Source: Lineus longissimus
Taxonomy: Eukaryota > Nemertea > Pilidiophora > Heteronemertea > Lineidae
Direction of reading: 5' to 3'
Length of the DNA: 64,000 nt
Assembly (NCBI RefSeq): GCF_910592395.1
Contig: NC_088312.1
Coordinates: 20,033,292-20,097,291, forward strand
A program made the translations under genes and the position numbers. Positions 51,101 through 60,820 of the stretch are shown here, piece by piece. Each line of letters starts with the position of its first letter. Within the stretch, counting starts at the first letter, position 1. Under the pieces are notes generated by a model. The model saw only the letters and a list, made by a program, of their open reading frames with translations. It was not told the DNA's origin and ran no database searches.

Positions 51101-54100
51101 ATACACCTAAACCAATTTGAGATTTGAATGACTGTATTTTGGGAATGGCACAAAGGCCTCCTGTGGGAGTGTGGCATTGAATCGTTGCTTCTAAATGTAA
51201 GAGATCTCGACACAATGGTGATAATAGCCAATGTAGTAGTACATGCTGGTACACATTGGGTCATTTATTAAACAAAACCTTCATAATCTCTACATATTTT
51301 TTCGCAAAATATTTTTTGTATGATTTGGCAGCTGAATCTTAAACGTGGCAGAAAAGGGAAATGTCTTGAGTTGTGAAACGTTGAGATCAACTTTTTCTTT
51401 GTTTAAACCAATCATAGGTCATGAAGGTGGTGAAATGTATCTGACCCAGTGTCTATTGCTTGAATGTTGACATCCATAGGAAAGGGCGCTTTCTAGATGG
51501 TGGTGTAAGGTGTCGCTGGTCCACCAGCTTACTCACATTCAGCACATTTAGTATAAATCAGTAGTTTTGTCATCATAATCAACGCTCGCCTCTATATTTT
51601 TGTGATCATTCATATGGTAGAATATTAAGATTTCCTTTCGATTAACTCATCGAGTTACCCAGTCTGACATCTTTGAAAAATTTGTCTGTCCGATATCAGA
51701 AAGCCCCCAAATCGATTTGACTTGACATGCTACTGACATGTCACTGATAAGCTACTGACAGGGGGTTTGGGAGAACGCCGAGAAAGGAAAAATTAACCCC
51801 GATCCACCGGCGTAGATATTTGTGGGTCAAGCCTGAATAGCGTGTCACTATAGTGTGTCAAAAAGCATGGCCTTACCAGGATTAGAATTTGAAGTGGAGA
51901 GTTTTCAAACACAATATTGAAATCATATTTATAAACTGTGTTGACGGTATTAAGGCAGACAAAGGCTGCCTACACAAAAGGCCTATATTACGTGCAATCG
52001 GCGTATGGGAAACAGACACAAAACCAGCTTAATATCGTCTACACAGTATTTACTCCAATTGAACGGTTGTGATGGATTTATAGAAATTAAATTGATACAC
52101 GTTGTTGAGTTATTCTTGGTTTGATAGCTTGAACTATAATTGTAGATATCAAGAGCTCCGTCGCGGGAGTGCTCCTGTTATCCATATCTTGGGGTAAGAA
52201 GTACACTCAAAAACACTGTATTGGTCAAGTCTTGTTTTGGCATCGTTGTTAAACCTGCATTTTCTTTGTTCACGCCAAGTTTGAGGATATGAGATGGATT
52301 GTCTTGTAAACGCGCTAGTGCACTTAGAGGCTGTGGTTGTCATTCACCATTTTCCACAAGCACAGTTGCTGGACTTCTGCCCAGGTATTGGCCAATCAGA
52401 AGCTTTGTAAGCTCCATGGCCCATGCTGTCTAGGCCAAACCAGCATGAGAGGAGTCTTCTGATTGGCCACTACCTGATCAGAAGTCCAAGATACCTGCTT
52501 GAGGAAAGTGGCAAATGGTTAAAAACGACGACATTCTCCTGGTTTTTTTGTTCAATGTCAAACAGATCATTTTTTCTAAATCATGTTCTCAAACTTGGTT
52601 TGAATGAGTCTTTTTCGTTTCCCTTGCTCTTTTGTGCAGTTTATCTCTCGTGACCAAACCTAAGATTGTATCCACTTGCATGCAGTCATTCTCTGCATGC
52701 AGTCATGAATGAGGAGCTGTTATCTCCACTGAAATGGGAGGAACCTTCACAGGAATGTTAAAAGTTGTCTCTAATAACTCTTTAAGGAACGTATATCTTC
52801 AAGCCACTATTTCTAAGTGTCCTTTGTCAAAACACTTCAGTGCTCCTCGTCATGATATTAGCTATAGGAAATACAATAAGATTGGCTATAGGCATTTCTA
52901 TTTTCATAAGAATTTATATATGTAACAGACCATTGAAGGTATACCTCCCTGTCAGTAAGTTTGAACCTTTACTCTATGTTCTTGTCTTTAGCTCTATTTG
53001 TTTTGGTTGAGAATCTGTTGTGATTGCATCTTGGATTATGAAAAAAACACAAAACTTTATGATGAGGTGTTGTGCTAACTATTTTGAAATTGCTCTATAA
53101 TGTAGCTTTTCTGGTATCCACGGCAACCAACCCTTCACTTTGCGTTCTAGGCTTAGCCATATTTGGCACCAAATCGAAGTGATGAAAAATAATGCTTGAC
53201 CTGTTGACTGCAGCAGAAGTCTATATTTAGATGCAAACACACAATTCTCCGTCTGCTTCCATTCACGTTACGTCTGCTTCTTTTGTTTTTCCATTCTCCA
53301 TGCAACTCTGAACATTTTGTGTCTCTGCCAACACAGATATCCATTTCACCATGTTGTCACAGGTGATTGAAAATATCAAAATGAACCAATCAAGTAGCAA
53401 TCACTCCACCGCCATAATGCCTTAAGAAAATCCACAGAAACCCTAAAAAATAAATAACACAAGTAAGACATAAAAGATTGTGTGTATCTGTAAATTGGAG
53501 CTTCAGCAATCTTCAAGCACCTGTGATGTGCTCCAGGATTCATGGCTTAGGGGTTCAAAATGGTGCCCTGTGTTGGCAGGCACAAACGACGTCGTGGGGA
53601 AATTAAGTTCCGGGTCTGCACCGGAGTCACTTTGCTTACCATGTTGTGTTTGCTTTGACAGTTTTGGTGTCATCCCAGAATTGCTTCTCTCGCGATCTAT
53701 TAGATGGGAGACAGTGCCTCATAAATTACTATCTCGTCAAGCACCGCAGCCTAAACGTGCTTCAATTACAGAAATTGCTAAAAGAAGGTTTGTACTTTGG
53801 AAAAGTCCGAAAGAAATGAAAGAATTTGTCAAAGTTGCTGAGCTGCTTTTAGACGATAAGCTAAAAACTAGCTGGTTAGGACAATTTGCAAGATAATCAA
53901 ATAACATGAAAAAGCCAAGCGAAAAGTTCTTGGTTTACGGTTGTGCTGCTCAGACTAAGAAATAATTCTTCGAGCTGAACTTCTGATGTGCATGTGATCT
54001 TTACAAACATGCTGTTTCATCGCAAACCAAGCTCATTGATACGCAGAAAAGGTAACCACCCCTACTAGAGAAACTAAACTTAAGCATATCTCTCTGATTG

Positions 54101-57100
54101 CCACACTTTTTGGTCATGGGTTAGCTTTTACTAGACCTTTTCCTTTCCACTCCCTCTCTTAAGCATGATGGGACACACTCGACTTAGAGACCCAATCCTT
54201 TAATTGTTAGCCAATGCATTTGTTTAAAAGAAATGTTCTCCTCACCAAATTTCTTTTGCTTGGTGCTGTAACGATATTTTCACACAATTTCAGTTTGGAC
54301 TAGGTTCGAAACAACATCTGTCTTGGTGCTCTAACAGAAAAACCATCACTTACTCCATGAATCTTTCCGAGTGCGAAAAGGGACTGTACCTGGCCAAAAA
54401 GCATAGCATGGAGCCCTGAACCCTTCCCTGTGATAGGTCGGGACCCTATTGTGGTGTTTGTAATGGCAACAGATATGAGAATTTAACCCCTAGACAATGC
54501 TAGAAATGAATAATAATTCACATTCAAATAGATGCTAACAATAGTTACACTGCAAATTTAATTTTAGTTTGAAGGAAACCGCGCATTTGAACTAAGGCAT
54601 TTTAAAGATTTTCTACAATTATTTCACTGTTACATAATTAAGTCAAGTTAGTTGATTCTTCCCATAGTAGTTCAACACAAAGTCCGACGATGGTAAGAGA
54701 ACTTGAAAAATCTCTAAAAAATCAATTTTTACCAAATTTGAAAAGAAAGTAAATCTATATGTATCTTATGAAAATTGATGCTTTAAAAAGCTGTCCGGAC
54801 ATCATGAAGCCTATTTTTGAAGCTAACTCCTAAAAATATGTCTTCCCCTTTAGAAGTTCGCTGGCAGATAATAAGAACCCCAATGTCTCTGGGAAGGATT
54901 CGGCGTCCTCCATTGCTGGGTCGGAGGTGAGCACGAGCAGCAGTAACGAGTCGGATATCGATGGTGACATAGAGATTGTGCGGTCAGTAAATGCCGGCAC
55001 GGGTGACTCACCAACTGGATTCGTGTCTCTGCAGGTAGGTTGTTTTAACTACTTAAAGGGAGACTATAGACATGAGCCAGGTAGGCCAGGAAAAGTAATA
55101 GACAAAGTTGCCAGTAGGGGTCATTTCCAACTTACAGTGTATCGAAACGCTCTTATCAAGCTCACCCAGGCCCCTAACTGTACTTACTAGTCACCTGCAG
55201 ACTACCGTACCAATTCAGCCCTCTCCCATCAGCTTCTGAATATAGTTTCCCTTTAACTAGTGATCTGTTGCCAAATGTAACATACAGAAATTGCACCGAA
55301 AAGTTCTGATCAGAACTGAGTTGTGAAACGATATTGCCAGTTACTCACTGAATTGAAGGCATTCAGCTTTGAATATTTCTTTGGCAGGATCTCTTCCCGA
55401 CGATGAAGCAGACATATGGTGTGGAGATTCAGGAACCAGACAAGAGGAGTCTATTCTTCTACAAGAAGTAAGTTAGTGAAGATCAATAGCTCTTTCCGCC
55501 TTGGAGGAGGAATACTCCCTGTAGAAAATCACCTCCAAGTGCAGAGCCAATGCTGAAGATGAAGAAAGTGGCATGTTTCCACCTTTATGGGTTCCATCTG
55601 AGGCCCTGCCTGGTAATGCCGGGAACTGGTTTCCTCAGTGTGTGGCCAACCCAACCCTTTTCCAATTTAGCTCTTGGAGCTCTATTCTCTACAGCCTGGT
55701 TCTTCTCCATACTTTGCAGTTGCCTAAAGCCAAGCACAAGCTCTTAGGGCAGTCAGAGTGGCGCAGTGAATGCATCAGTCCCCGTCACCTCTGAGGTTTC
55801 GATTCCTGGTTGATCCCAGTAAACTCGTGTGATAGAAAGGGGGCAAATCGGAAGCATAGGATTCCTCCTACTTACTTTACTTTATCCAGTATTGTTTATT
55901 GAAATGATATTGTCCAAGCAGACACTCCGCTCTCAACTCAATGTTATTTTTAGCTCTTAGAATACCTGTACTGTAAGTCTGAAATTTTTTCTGTCTGCTC
56001 AATATGTGTGATTACCTTTGGGCAAAATGACACATTCAGCATGAGATACATGTACATGTATATTCTTTTCCAGGTACACATCTATCGGAGAGAATTCGTG
56101 TAAACCACCCGAGACTGTGAATGGCAAACGTGTTGTCTCCAAGGGGATCACTCTGTAAGTACATTAGAGCCTCTCTATTGAAGACACCCTTGGGACTGAC
56201 AATGCTGTCCTTAACTGAGAGGTGTCCTGATTACAGAGGTCCATTTAAATGGAAATGACCACTTTGGGACCAAATGTAGTGTCCTTAATGATGAGGGTCC
56301 TTTGAATGAGACTTAAAACAAAGATTCTTTTGTACCCGAGTGCCTATGCCAGGGCTAGCAAAAGATATCGGGGGGTTAATATGTGAACTGGTGTGGACTA
56401 AAATCGTGATAAAGGCAAAGATCTTTACACAGACCATGAAGCCTCAAATTGTAATGATAAGGCCACGTGTTTTTTATTTCTTGGTTTACGGGACCCACCG
56501 ACTTGCTTTTTTGGGATTTTGGAAAAAAAATAAAATCTGAAAATCATCGATTTTTTATTTTATTTTCCGCCCGACCCATCATAATTAGATAAAATAATGA
56601 GAAATAAAATAAAATCCACTGTATAGAGCAGTGCGATAACCAATTTTTGTGCACTTTCACAACTTATCAGCCATCCAGATGAGGGAAATAGCTCCGACTA
56701 AGACATTGCGCCTTGTTCTGAAAAAAAGTGAACTTTGATTCCAGCAGTATTTGGGTAATTTTATTTCTTCCGATCATACATAGCTATTTGGGTTATTTTT
56801 ATTTTTAATTTTATTTCGACCACCCGACCATACATTTTTAAAAGCTCTTCCCGTAAACCAAGAAATAAAAAACATGTGGCCGAATGAAGTATTTGTTGTG
56901 AATGGCATGATAAGAAGCCGAAGTTTAACTTTTTATGGCATCTCTATTACAGCATCCACAAGAGTAGCTTCAACCTGGATAGTTCCTACAACGTTACACC
57001 ACCCACAGTTACACGACAGTCCAAGGAAATCTATCGACAATACGTTGCAATGGGGCTCGGTCGACCTCAGGTTGTCTCAAAGAGGAACCACCAGATATAC

Positions 57101-57130
57101 CAACAATTCGTCAGGAATAAATATCAGTGA
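40422..57130 (+). CDS. FIG4: FIG4/Sac3 polyphosphoinositide phosphatase, complete
   Basis: Removes the 5-phosphate of PI(3,5)P2 and works with the PIKfyve kinase and Vac14 scaffold on endolysosomes. Exons: 40422-40484, 41300-41522, 41746-41902, 42453-42503, 42851-43041, 44216-44353, 44644-44787, 45158(or 45157)-45258, 45778-45940, 46311-46408, 46787-46920, 47256-47366, 47533-47650, 47829-47887, 48233-48399, 48868-49009, 49220-49423, 50780-50860, 54854-55034, 55388-55467, 56074-56154, 56953-57130. Total 2865 bases, 954 residues; human FIG4 has 907. The N-terminal KIVLYET, Sac-domain [22 protein letters not shown] and catalytic CX5R ([14 protein letters not shown], Cys542) are intact, followed by [24 protein letters not shown] and a C-terminal VRNKYQ. 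Exons 5-7 encode about 65 more residues than vertebrates between the YDL.H.LQ block and KYVWN. The seventh intron has U12-type signals with irregular ends. Intron 18 spans 4 kb. Confidence 0.96.
40613..41194. mobile_element. 582-bp DNA transposon with 29-bp TIRs in FIG4 intron 1
   Basis: The left end begins TTACCGTATTTTGCTGCG and the right end finishes CGCAGCAAAATACGGTAA. The terminal inverted repeats match over 29 bases with two differences. Inside, words such as GTGCGCGTTATACG and GTGCGCTTTATAC recur near both ends. There is no transposase. A 144-codon open frame at 40487-40921 crosses its left end and is an artefact. It is a non-autonomous element in the first FIG4 intron. Confidence 0.85.
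43128..43400 (+). repeat. 55-bp minisatellite in FIG4 intron 5
   Basis: Five units of about 55 bases, each with GAGTCACATCCGCTAGGATGTGCA and TGAGTCACGTATTGCAGTAGCATAAGGGGC blocks. The two central copies are almost identical. Each unit holds two TGAGTCA/GAGTCAC words resembling AP-1 sites, which may be coincidence. Confidence 0.85.
43925..44075 (+). repeat. SINE family A, 5'-truncated copy
   Basis: Contains GAATGAGATGTAAAACTGAG, CCTTGTACCTGGTGTCTACGCCAGGGCA and AAGCTTGTGTGAACTCTACCTC, matching the 3' half of the copy at 45297-45600. It lies within FIG4 intron 5. Confidence 0.55.
44788..45157 (+). other. Putative U12-type intron of FIG4 with irregular ends
   Basis: The donor GTATCCTTT at 44788 is a perfect minor-spliceosome 5' site. 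TTTACCTTAACCC (about 45138-45150) contains a perfect U12 branch core CCTTAAC about 10 bases before the splice. No AG exists between 45131 and the coding resumption. The frame needs either a GT...CG intron (44788-45157) or an AG...AC one (44787-45156). A single-base assembly error at the AA before the donor would make it GT...AC. Confidence 0.6.
45072..45104 (+). repeat. (GAT)n microsatellite
   Basis: About eleven uninterrupted GAT/ATG units lie in FIG4 intron 7, upstream of the U12-like branch site. Shorter ATG/GAT runs occur near 32668 and 34168. Confidence 0.9.
45297..45600 (+). repeat. tRNA-derived SINE, family A, full-length copy
   Basis: The head CTCATAGCCTAGCGGTTAAC resembles an A box, and GTGTTCGATCTC about 45 bases on resembles a B box. 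The body runs through GGATGAATTGCCATAGCTGT, CCTGGCTCTTCACAGTCC, GTCTGGTGTCTTTGCCTGGG and CACCGAGTGAGAAGCATGAA. It lies in FIG4 intron 8. A following block, GCCTTGGAGGAGGAATACTCC (about 45610-45690), recurs at 55500 and, decayed, at 58575. Confidence 0.65.
48505..48760 (+). repeat. tRNA-like SINE, family C, in FIG4 intron 15
   Basis: The first 71 bases fold like a tRNA: GACCC/GGGTC acceptor ends, TGGCCTAGTGGTTAAGGC as the A box and GGTTCAAGTCC as the B box. A non-tRNA body of about 180 bases follows. The anticodon arm is mismatched, so I treat it as a SINE head, not a working tRNA gene. Confidence 0.6.
49961..50155 (+). repeat. Direct repeat A, left copy, flanking R1
   Basis: About 190 bases, from AGTTAATATTTTCACATCTAACG to TGACAACGTGAACCCTAT, nearly identical to 50344-50530 in the same orientation. 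The two copies bracket the R1 repeat. They lie in FIG4 intron 17. Confidence 0.85.
50156..50344 (+). repeat. 189-bp dispersed repeat R1, copy 2
   Basis: Collinear with 3317-3505 with only scattered substitutions. Here it sits exactly between two direct copies of repeat A, as if R1 were the internal part of a composite element, or as if A were duplicated around it. Confidence 0.8.
50344..50530 (+). repeat. Direct repeat A, right copy
   Basis: Matches 49961-50155 from AGTTGATATTTTCACATC to GTGACAACGTGAACCCTAT. It differs by a short indel near 50445-50465, where the left copy has CATGCAGGTCAC. It lies about 250 bases before FIG4 exon 18. Confidence 0.85.
50986..51004 (+). repeat. Poly-G run
   Basis: Nineteen consecutive G residues just inside FIG4 intron 18. 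Such runs form G-quadruplexes in principle and are prone to length error in assembly. Confidence 0.9.
53480..53896 (+). other. 138-codon open frame in FIG4 intron 18
   Basis: The second half looks protein-like: [25 protein letters not shown], then a Leu/Lys amphipathic stretch ending WLGQFAR and TAA. The first half is Cys- and Ser-rich and unconvincing. No splice-flanked partner exon or recognised domain was found. It could be a degraded retrocopy, an exon of a nested gene, or chance; no ribosomal, transposase or known enzymatic motif is evident. Confidence 0.2.
55053..55258. mobile_element. TIR element 'TTAAAGGGAGACTATAG', copy 2
   Basis: Begins ACTTAAAGGGAGACTATAGAC and ends AATATAGTTTCCCTTTAA. 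The ends are inverted repeats and match the element at 26405-26640. It starts 19 bases after FIG4 exon 19, in intron 19. Its AGGTAGGCCAGG could mimic a donor. Confidence 0.65.
55755..55870 (+). repeat. tRNA-like SINE head fragment
   Basis: CAGAGTGGCGCAGTGAATGC resembles an A box and GGTTTCGATTCCTGG a B box, about 40 bases apart, in FIG4 intron 20. The 3' body is short and unmatched within the window. Confidence 0.35.
56162..56303. mobile_element. Pogo/Tc1-like MITE, copy 3, in FIG4 intron 21
   Basis: Shares CCTCTCTATTGAAGACACCC, GTCCTTAACTGAGAGGTGTCCTGATTA and TAGTGTCCTTAATGA blocks with copies 1 and 2. Its right terminus is decayed, and it runs straight into a fragment of SINE family A (56296-56360). 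Confidence 0.6.
56480..56875. repeat. Inverted-repeat block in FIG4 intron 21
   Basis: GGCCACGTGTTTTTTATTTCTTGGTTTACGGG near 56461-56491 is mirrored by CCCGTAAACCAAGAAATAAAAAACATGTGGCC at about 56850-56881, giving roughly 30-base inverted ends around a body rich in ATTTTATTT and AAATAAAAT. This is a non-coding inverted-repeat element of about 420 bp. Confidence 0.75.
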
Positions 57131-57494
57131 AAAGACATTCAAAGATTGATCTCCTTAATGGACAACATATTTGTTCCATTGTGCAATAATTATCTCGGCT
57201 ACATGTGCAGAAATTTGGTAAAACTTGCGTTCATATTTTGGGAGTTATTCAAGATTAAAAGTAGAAAATCTTTTGTGTGTCACCTAGTATATGGCACAAA
57301 AAAACTATCGAATTTAAATGACTGTTACTACATTCTCAAAAGGATAAACTAGAGGTACATCAAAGTGACAATTTCAAGAAGCTGCCAAATTGAAATGGCC
57401 ACTGATATATCCAGGTTTGGAGCTAGGACATGTAATATTGTGATACACAGTGAATGTGCTGTTGACATTTCTGTCTCTGTATGTACCGTACTGT

Positions 57495-57931
57495 ATATTA
57501 GTCGTAGTTCCACCTATCATAAAACCCCGTGTTTTTTCAAGACCCGTGTCTTCGCCATGTGTCAAAAAACCCATGGAGCACTTACACCTATCAGTTGTGT
57601 TAGATAATGGTTAATAGCCCCGGCGACAGGTGCGCTGTAGGTAGGGAGCTCTCCTGTGTTTCTTTCCCGTTGGAGGGGGCGCAATACCGAGGCAACTACA
57701 CCGCGCCATCTGTCGCCGGATGTTAGAACTTGCAATTGCCGGGGCTATTCAGATTCCACCTATCAAAAAACCTGTGTTGAACACTGGTCTAAATTAGCCC
57801 CCGATTAGCCCCATCGAGCTCGATGGGGCTAATAGACACGGGGATTTGACACACGAGTCTATTTAGACACGGCAATTCATAGGTGTAAGCACAAAAGACA
57901 CGGGGATTTGATAGGTGGAAGTACGACTATA
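57495..57931. mobile_element. Foldback element with nested hairpins downstream of the FIG4 stop
   Basis: The outer ends TTAGTCGTAGTTCCACCTATC and GATAGGTGGAAGTACGACTAT are inverted repeats extending about 35-38 bases. Inside lies a second inverted pair, TAATAGCCCCGGC (57611) and GCCGGGGCTATT (about 57738-57749), around a Cys/GC-rich core. There is also a perfect 30-bp palindrome at 57804-57833 (ATTAGCCCCATCGAG and its complement). The motif CCACCTATCA.AAA recurs four times. It lies between the FIG4 stop codon and the first downstream AATAAA, so it may be transcribed in the 3' untranslated region. Confidence 0.85.
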
Positions 57932-57951
57932 GTGACCTTATTGAACATGTA

Positions 57952-58182
57952 CATGTAATGTATAATGTAGATATCATGCTTCATGTACTGTGGCATGAAT
58001 ACTGTGATATAACGAGAATAAAATGAAATCATGATATCAATTATTCATCAAAGTGTCTTTACTTGTTATACATGTAATGTATAATGTAGATATCATGCTT
58101 CATGTATTGTGGCATGAATACTGTGATATAACGAGAATAAAATGAAATCATGATATTAATTATTCATCAAAGTGTCTTTACT
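57952..58182 (+). repeat. Tandem duplication of the FIG4 poly(A) region
   Basis: Two copies of about 119 bases, starting CATGTAATGTATAATGTAGA at 57952 and 58071, differ at only two or three bases. Each carries AATAAA (58017-58022 and 58136-58141) followed by TTATTCATCAAAGTGTCTTTACTT. These are the first strong poly(A) signals on the FIG4 strand past the foldback element. The duplication would give two equivalent cleavage sites. Confidence 0.85.
58017..58022 (+). terminator. Candidate FIG4 poly(A) signal (first copy)
   Basis: AATAAA about 890 bases past the FIG4 stop, with a GT-rich GTGTCTTT about 30 bases downstream. The identical signal at 58136-58141 is its duplicate. Confidence 0.45.
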
Positions 58183-58261
58183 TTATAAGCCCAATTCATT
58201 GGGTGTCTTTAACTCCGATATCAGTTGGCAGACCTGAATACCTGAGAAATTACTTGAACAC

Positions 58262-58530
58262 TTGAGGAGCCTTATAGCATAGTGGGAACGCGGCCGGTTA
58301 AAAGCAACAGGGCCTGGGCTTCAACCCTGGGAGAACCAAGGATTTTATTCCTGGATCAACAGGCTGGCTTTCAATGAACCTGGCTGTTCAGTCCTTCATA
58401 CAAGTTCCTTGTATCTGGTCTCTATGCCAGGGCAAGCTAAATACACCACTGAGTGGGAAACCTGAGTAGCTTGTGATGGACTACCGAAGACGGAGTCACC
58501 AGGCCAATAAAACCAACTGGTGCCTAAAGT
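58262..58530 (+). repeat. tRNA-derived SINE, family A, after FIG4
   Basis: Has the same block order as the copy at 45297: GCCTTATAGCATAGTGGGAAC head, GGGCTTCAACCCTGG B-box-like word, GTATCTGGTCTCTATGCCAGGGCA, ACTGAGTGGGAA and CACCAGGCCAATAAA. Confidence 0.6.
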
Positions 58531-58652
58531 AATAGTGCACGTGTCTTGAATAGTGCCCATTCCTCAAAAAGTACTCTAAGAGGAATACTCCCTGGAGATC
58601 ACACCCCTGGGGAAGAATTCACCAGCAGGATATCTTGATAAGGTGTTGTTTG

Positions 58653-58674
58653 CCCCCCCCCCCCCCCCCCCCCC
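58653..58674 (+). repeat. Poly-C run
   Basis: About 22 consecutive C residues in the intergenic region after FIG4, possibly a G-quadruplex on the other strand. Exact length is unreliable in assemblies. Confidence 0.9.
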
Positions 58675-59274
58675 AGCACAGTTGAAGATGTTTTTGTACG
58701 CATGAATGGCCCAAAGAGGTGTTTGACCCCTAATGACCAAAAGGCTAACTGCAGGCCTGCTTGCGAATTGATAACCAGCTCACAGAGTTAAAACCATGTT
58801 GAGAAATGTCACAATCTGTCTCGTTCACGAGATTGCGTCACTCTACAAGGGCTTAAGCTGGACTCAGACAGCAAACTATCTAAAGTCTTTTAATTGATAC
58901 CACCCCTTCAGGTAACTTCCTTGTCTGTGTGTTTGGTCCCCAAACTTTTCTTTGCAAAGTAATTTGATACTCTGCCAAGTGTTGGTGGCTGAAAGAGCCT
59001 GCTCTATTCTCACCAAGCAATTTGTTTATATTGGCCTGTTGGTATCTAAACTAAGTTGGTCAATGGTATTGACCTCAAAATAGGTCTATTTCTGGTGTTA
59101 GGGCCACAGGACATGGTGTCCTTTGTGCTTAAAGCTATTGACAAACAATATCAATACTGAGTTCTTAGGGTTGATGTTCACTGACTGTTGAGATGTTGAG
59201 ATGCCGTGGTAAAATGGCATGTTTCCATCGCCCAGCATTTTCGTCTATAGCAATTTTGGTGTCATATTGTTTTC

Positions 59275-60620
59275 CTTCCCCTGGACTGATTGCCCACCAA
59301 GGCTAAGGAGGCCATCAGTCTTCCCCATGACACAGCACCAGTTCCTCAGACAAGGAATATGGAGCCTGCAAAGGCCAAGGAGGAGAGTCTGCCCATGATT
59401 TTCGCTACACAAAATCCTCAGACAAGGAACCAGGCCAAAGGGCATGCTGTTGTTGTATTGGAGTTTTCCTTCTCCAAGACTGGTTGTCTCCCAAGGCTAA
59501 GGTGGCCAATATTCACTAAGCGAAGTCCTCCGACAACAAATCTGGCCAGATGGTGTTATGTTATAACAGAATTCCCTTCTCCTAGACTGGTTGCCAGCCA
59601 AGCCTAAGGAGATCAGTCTTCACATGATATTCACTGCACGAAGTGCTCAGGCAATAAATCTTTAAAATGGTGATGGCCTACAGGACAAACTGTTTGATGA
59701 CAGGGCGGAAATGCAGAGGACTACTAGGTACATCCCTTGAACAGGGTTAACATCAAGTCCAGGTTGTGACATTGTCCTCAAATCACAATTTACGACAACA
59801 TCTTCAGAGAAGAAAATATGGCCAAATGGTGTGGTGCTTTAACTGAGCTTTCCTTCTCTTAGAATGTTTGCCTGTCAAGGTTAAGGAGGCCAGTCGCCCC
59901 CATAATATTCACTGGACAAGAAACATGGCCAGATGCTAATGTATCAGCCTTTTCCTTCTCCCAGACTGGTTGCCTGCCAATGCTGAGGAGAGCAGTCTTC
60001 CCCACAATATTCTCTACATGAACTCCTCAGACAAGGAACCAGGCCAAACGGCTTGGTGTTATCTCAGTGTTTTCCTTCTCCCAGACTGGTTGCCTGCCAA
60101 TGCTGAGGAGAGCAGTCTTCCCCACAATATTCTCTATATGAACTCCTCAGACAAGGAACCAGGCCAAACGGCTTGGTGTTATCTCAGTGTTTTCCTTCTC
60201 CCAGACTGGTTGCCTGCCAATGCTGAGGAGAGCAGTCTTCCCCACAATATTCTCTACATGAACTCCTCAGACAAGGAACCAGGCCAAACGGCTTGGTGTT
60301 ATCTCAGTGTTTTCCTTCTCCCAGACTGGTTGCCTGCCAAGGCTGATGAGACCAGTCTTTCCCACAATATTCTCTACATGAACTCCTCAGACGGTAAAGG
60401 AACCAGGTCAAACGGCTTGGTGTAATATCTCAGAGTTTTCCTTCTTTTACTGGTTGCCTGCCAAGGCTGATGAGAGCAGTCTTCCCCACAATATTCTCTA
60501 CATGAACTCCTCAGACAAGGAACCAGGTCAAACGGCTTGGTGTTAGCTCAGTGTTTTCCTTCTTCTACTGGTTGCCTGCCAAGGCTGATGAGACCAGTCT
60601 CCCCGAATCAGGGGCTTGTT
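59275..60620 (+). repeat. 120-bp tandem array, mostly in one open frame
   Basis: The word GACTGGTTGCCTGCCAA recurs at about 59965, 60085, 60205 and 60325 with near-identical 120-base spacing. Decayed copies lie on both sides, near 59285, 59480, 59585, 59865, 60447 and 60567. Because 120 is divisible by three, a 151-codon frame stays open at 59970-60425 and would read as 40-residue repeats (PANAEESSLPHN). Homogenised inner copies and degenerate outer ones are typical of an expanding minisatellite. No coding evidence beyond the open frame. Confidence 0.85.
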
Positions 60621-60639
60621 CGGTGTACCCCACTATTGA

Positions 60640-60820
60640 CCTTGTCAGTTGCTCAATATAAGCTGTTCTACCTGACGGCCACGTTTGAAGTGTCTAGGTC
60701 GTAAGGTTACAAAATGCCCAATTTGTCCACGGATGGATGGAAGGATGGATGGATGGAAGGAGACACACCATTTGAATAGCTATTTCACTAGCTCTGCTGA
60801 CTTCATCAGGTGTTAAAATG
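60640..60820 (+). repeat. AGCTGAGCTAAAA repeat, copy 3
   Basis: Shares AAATGCCCAATTTGTCCACGG, a GGATGGAT run and 'CATTTGAATAGCTATTTCACTAGCTCTGCTGACTT' with the copy at 37540-37700. It directly follows the 120-bp array. Confidence 0.55.

Noticed and set aside
59970-60425. Repeat protein of 40-residue units
   Set aside because: Explained more simply as a 120-bp satellite; kept as a finding but not called as a gene.
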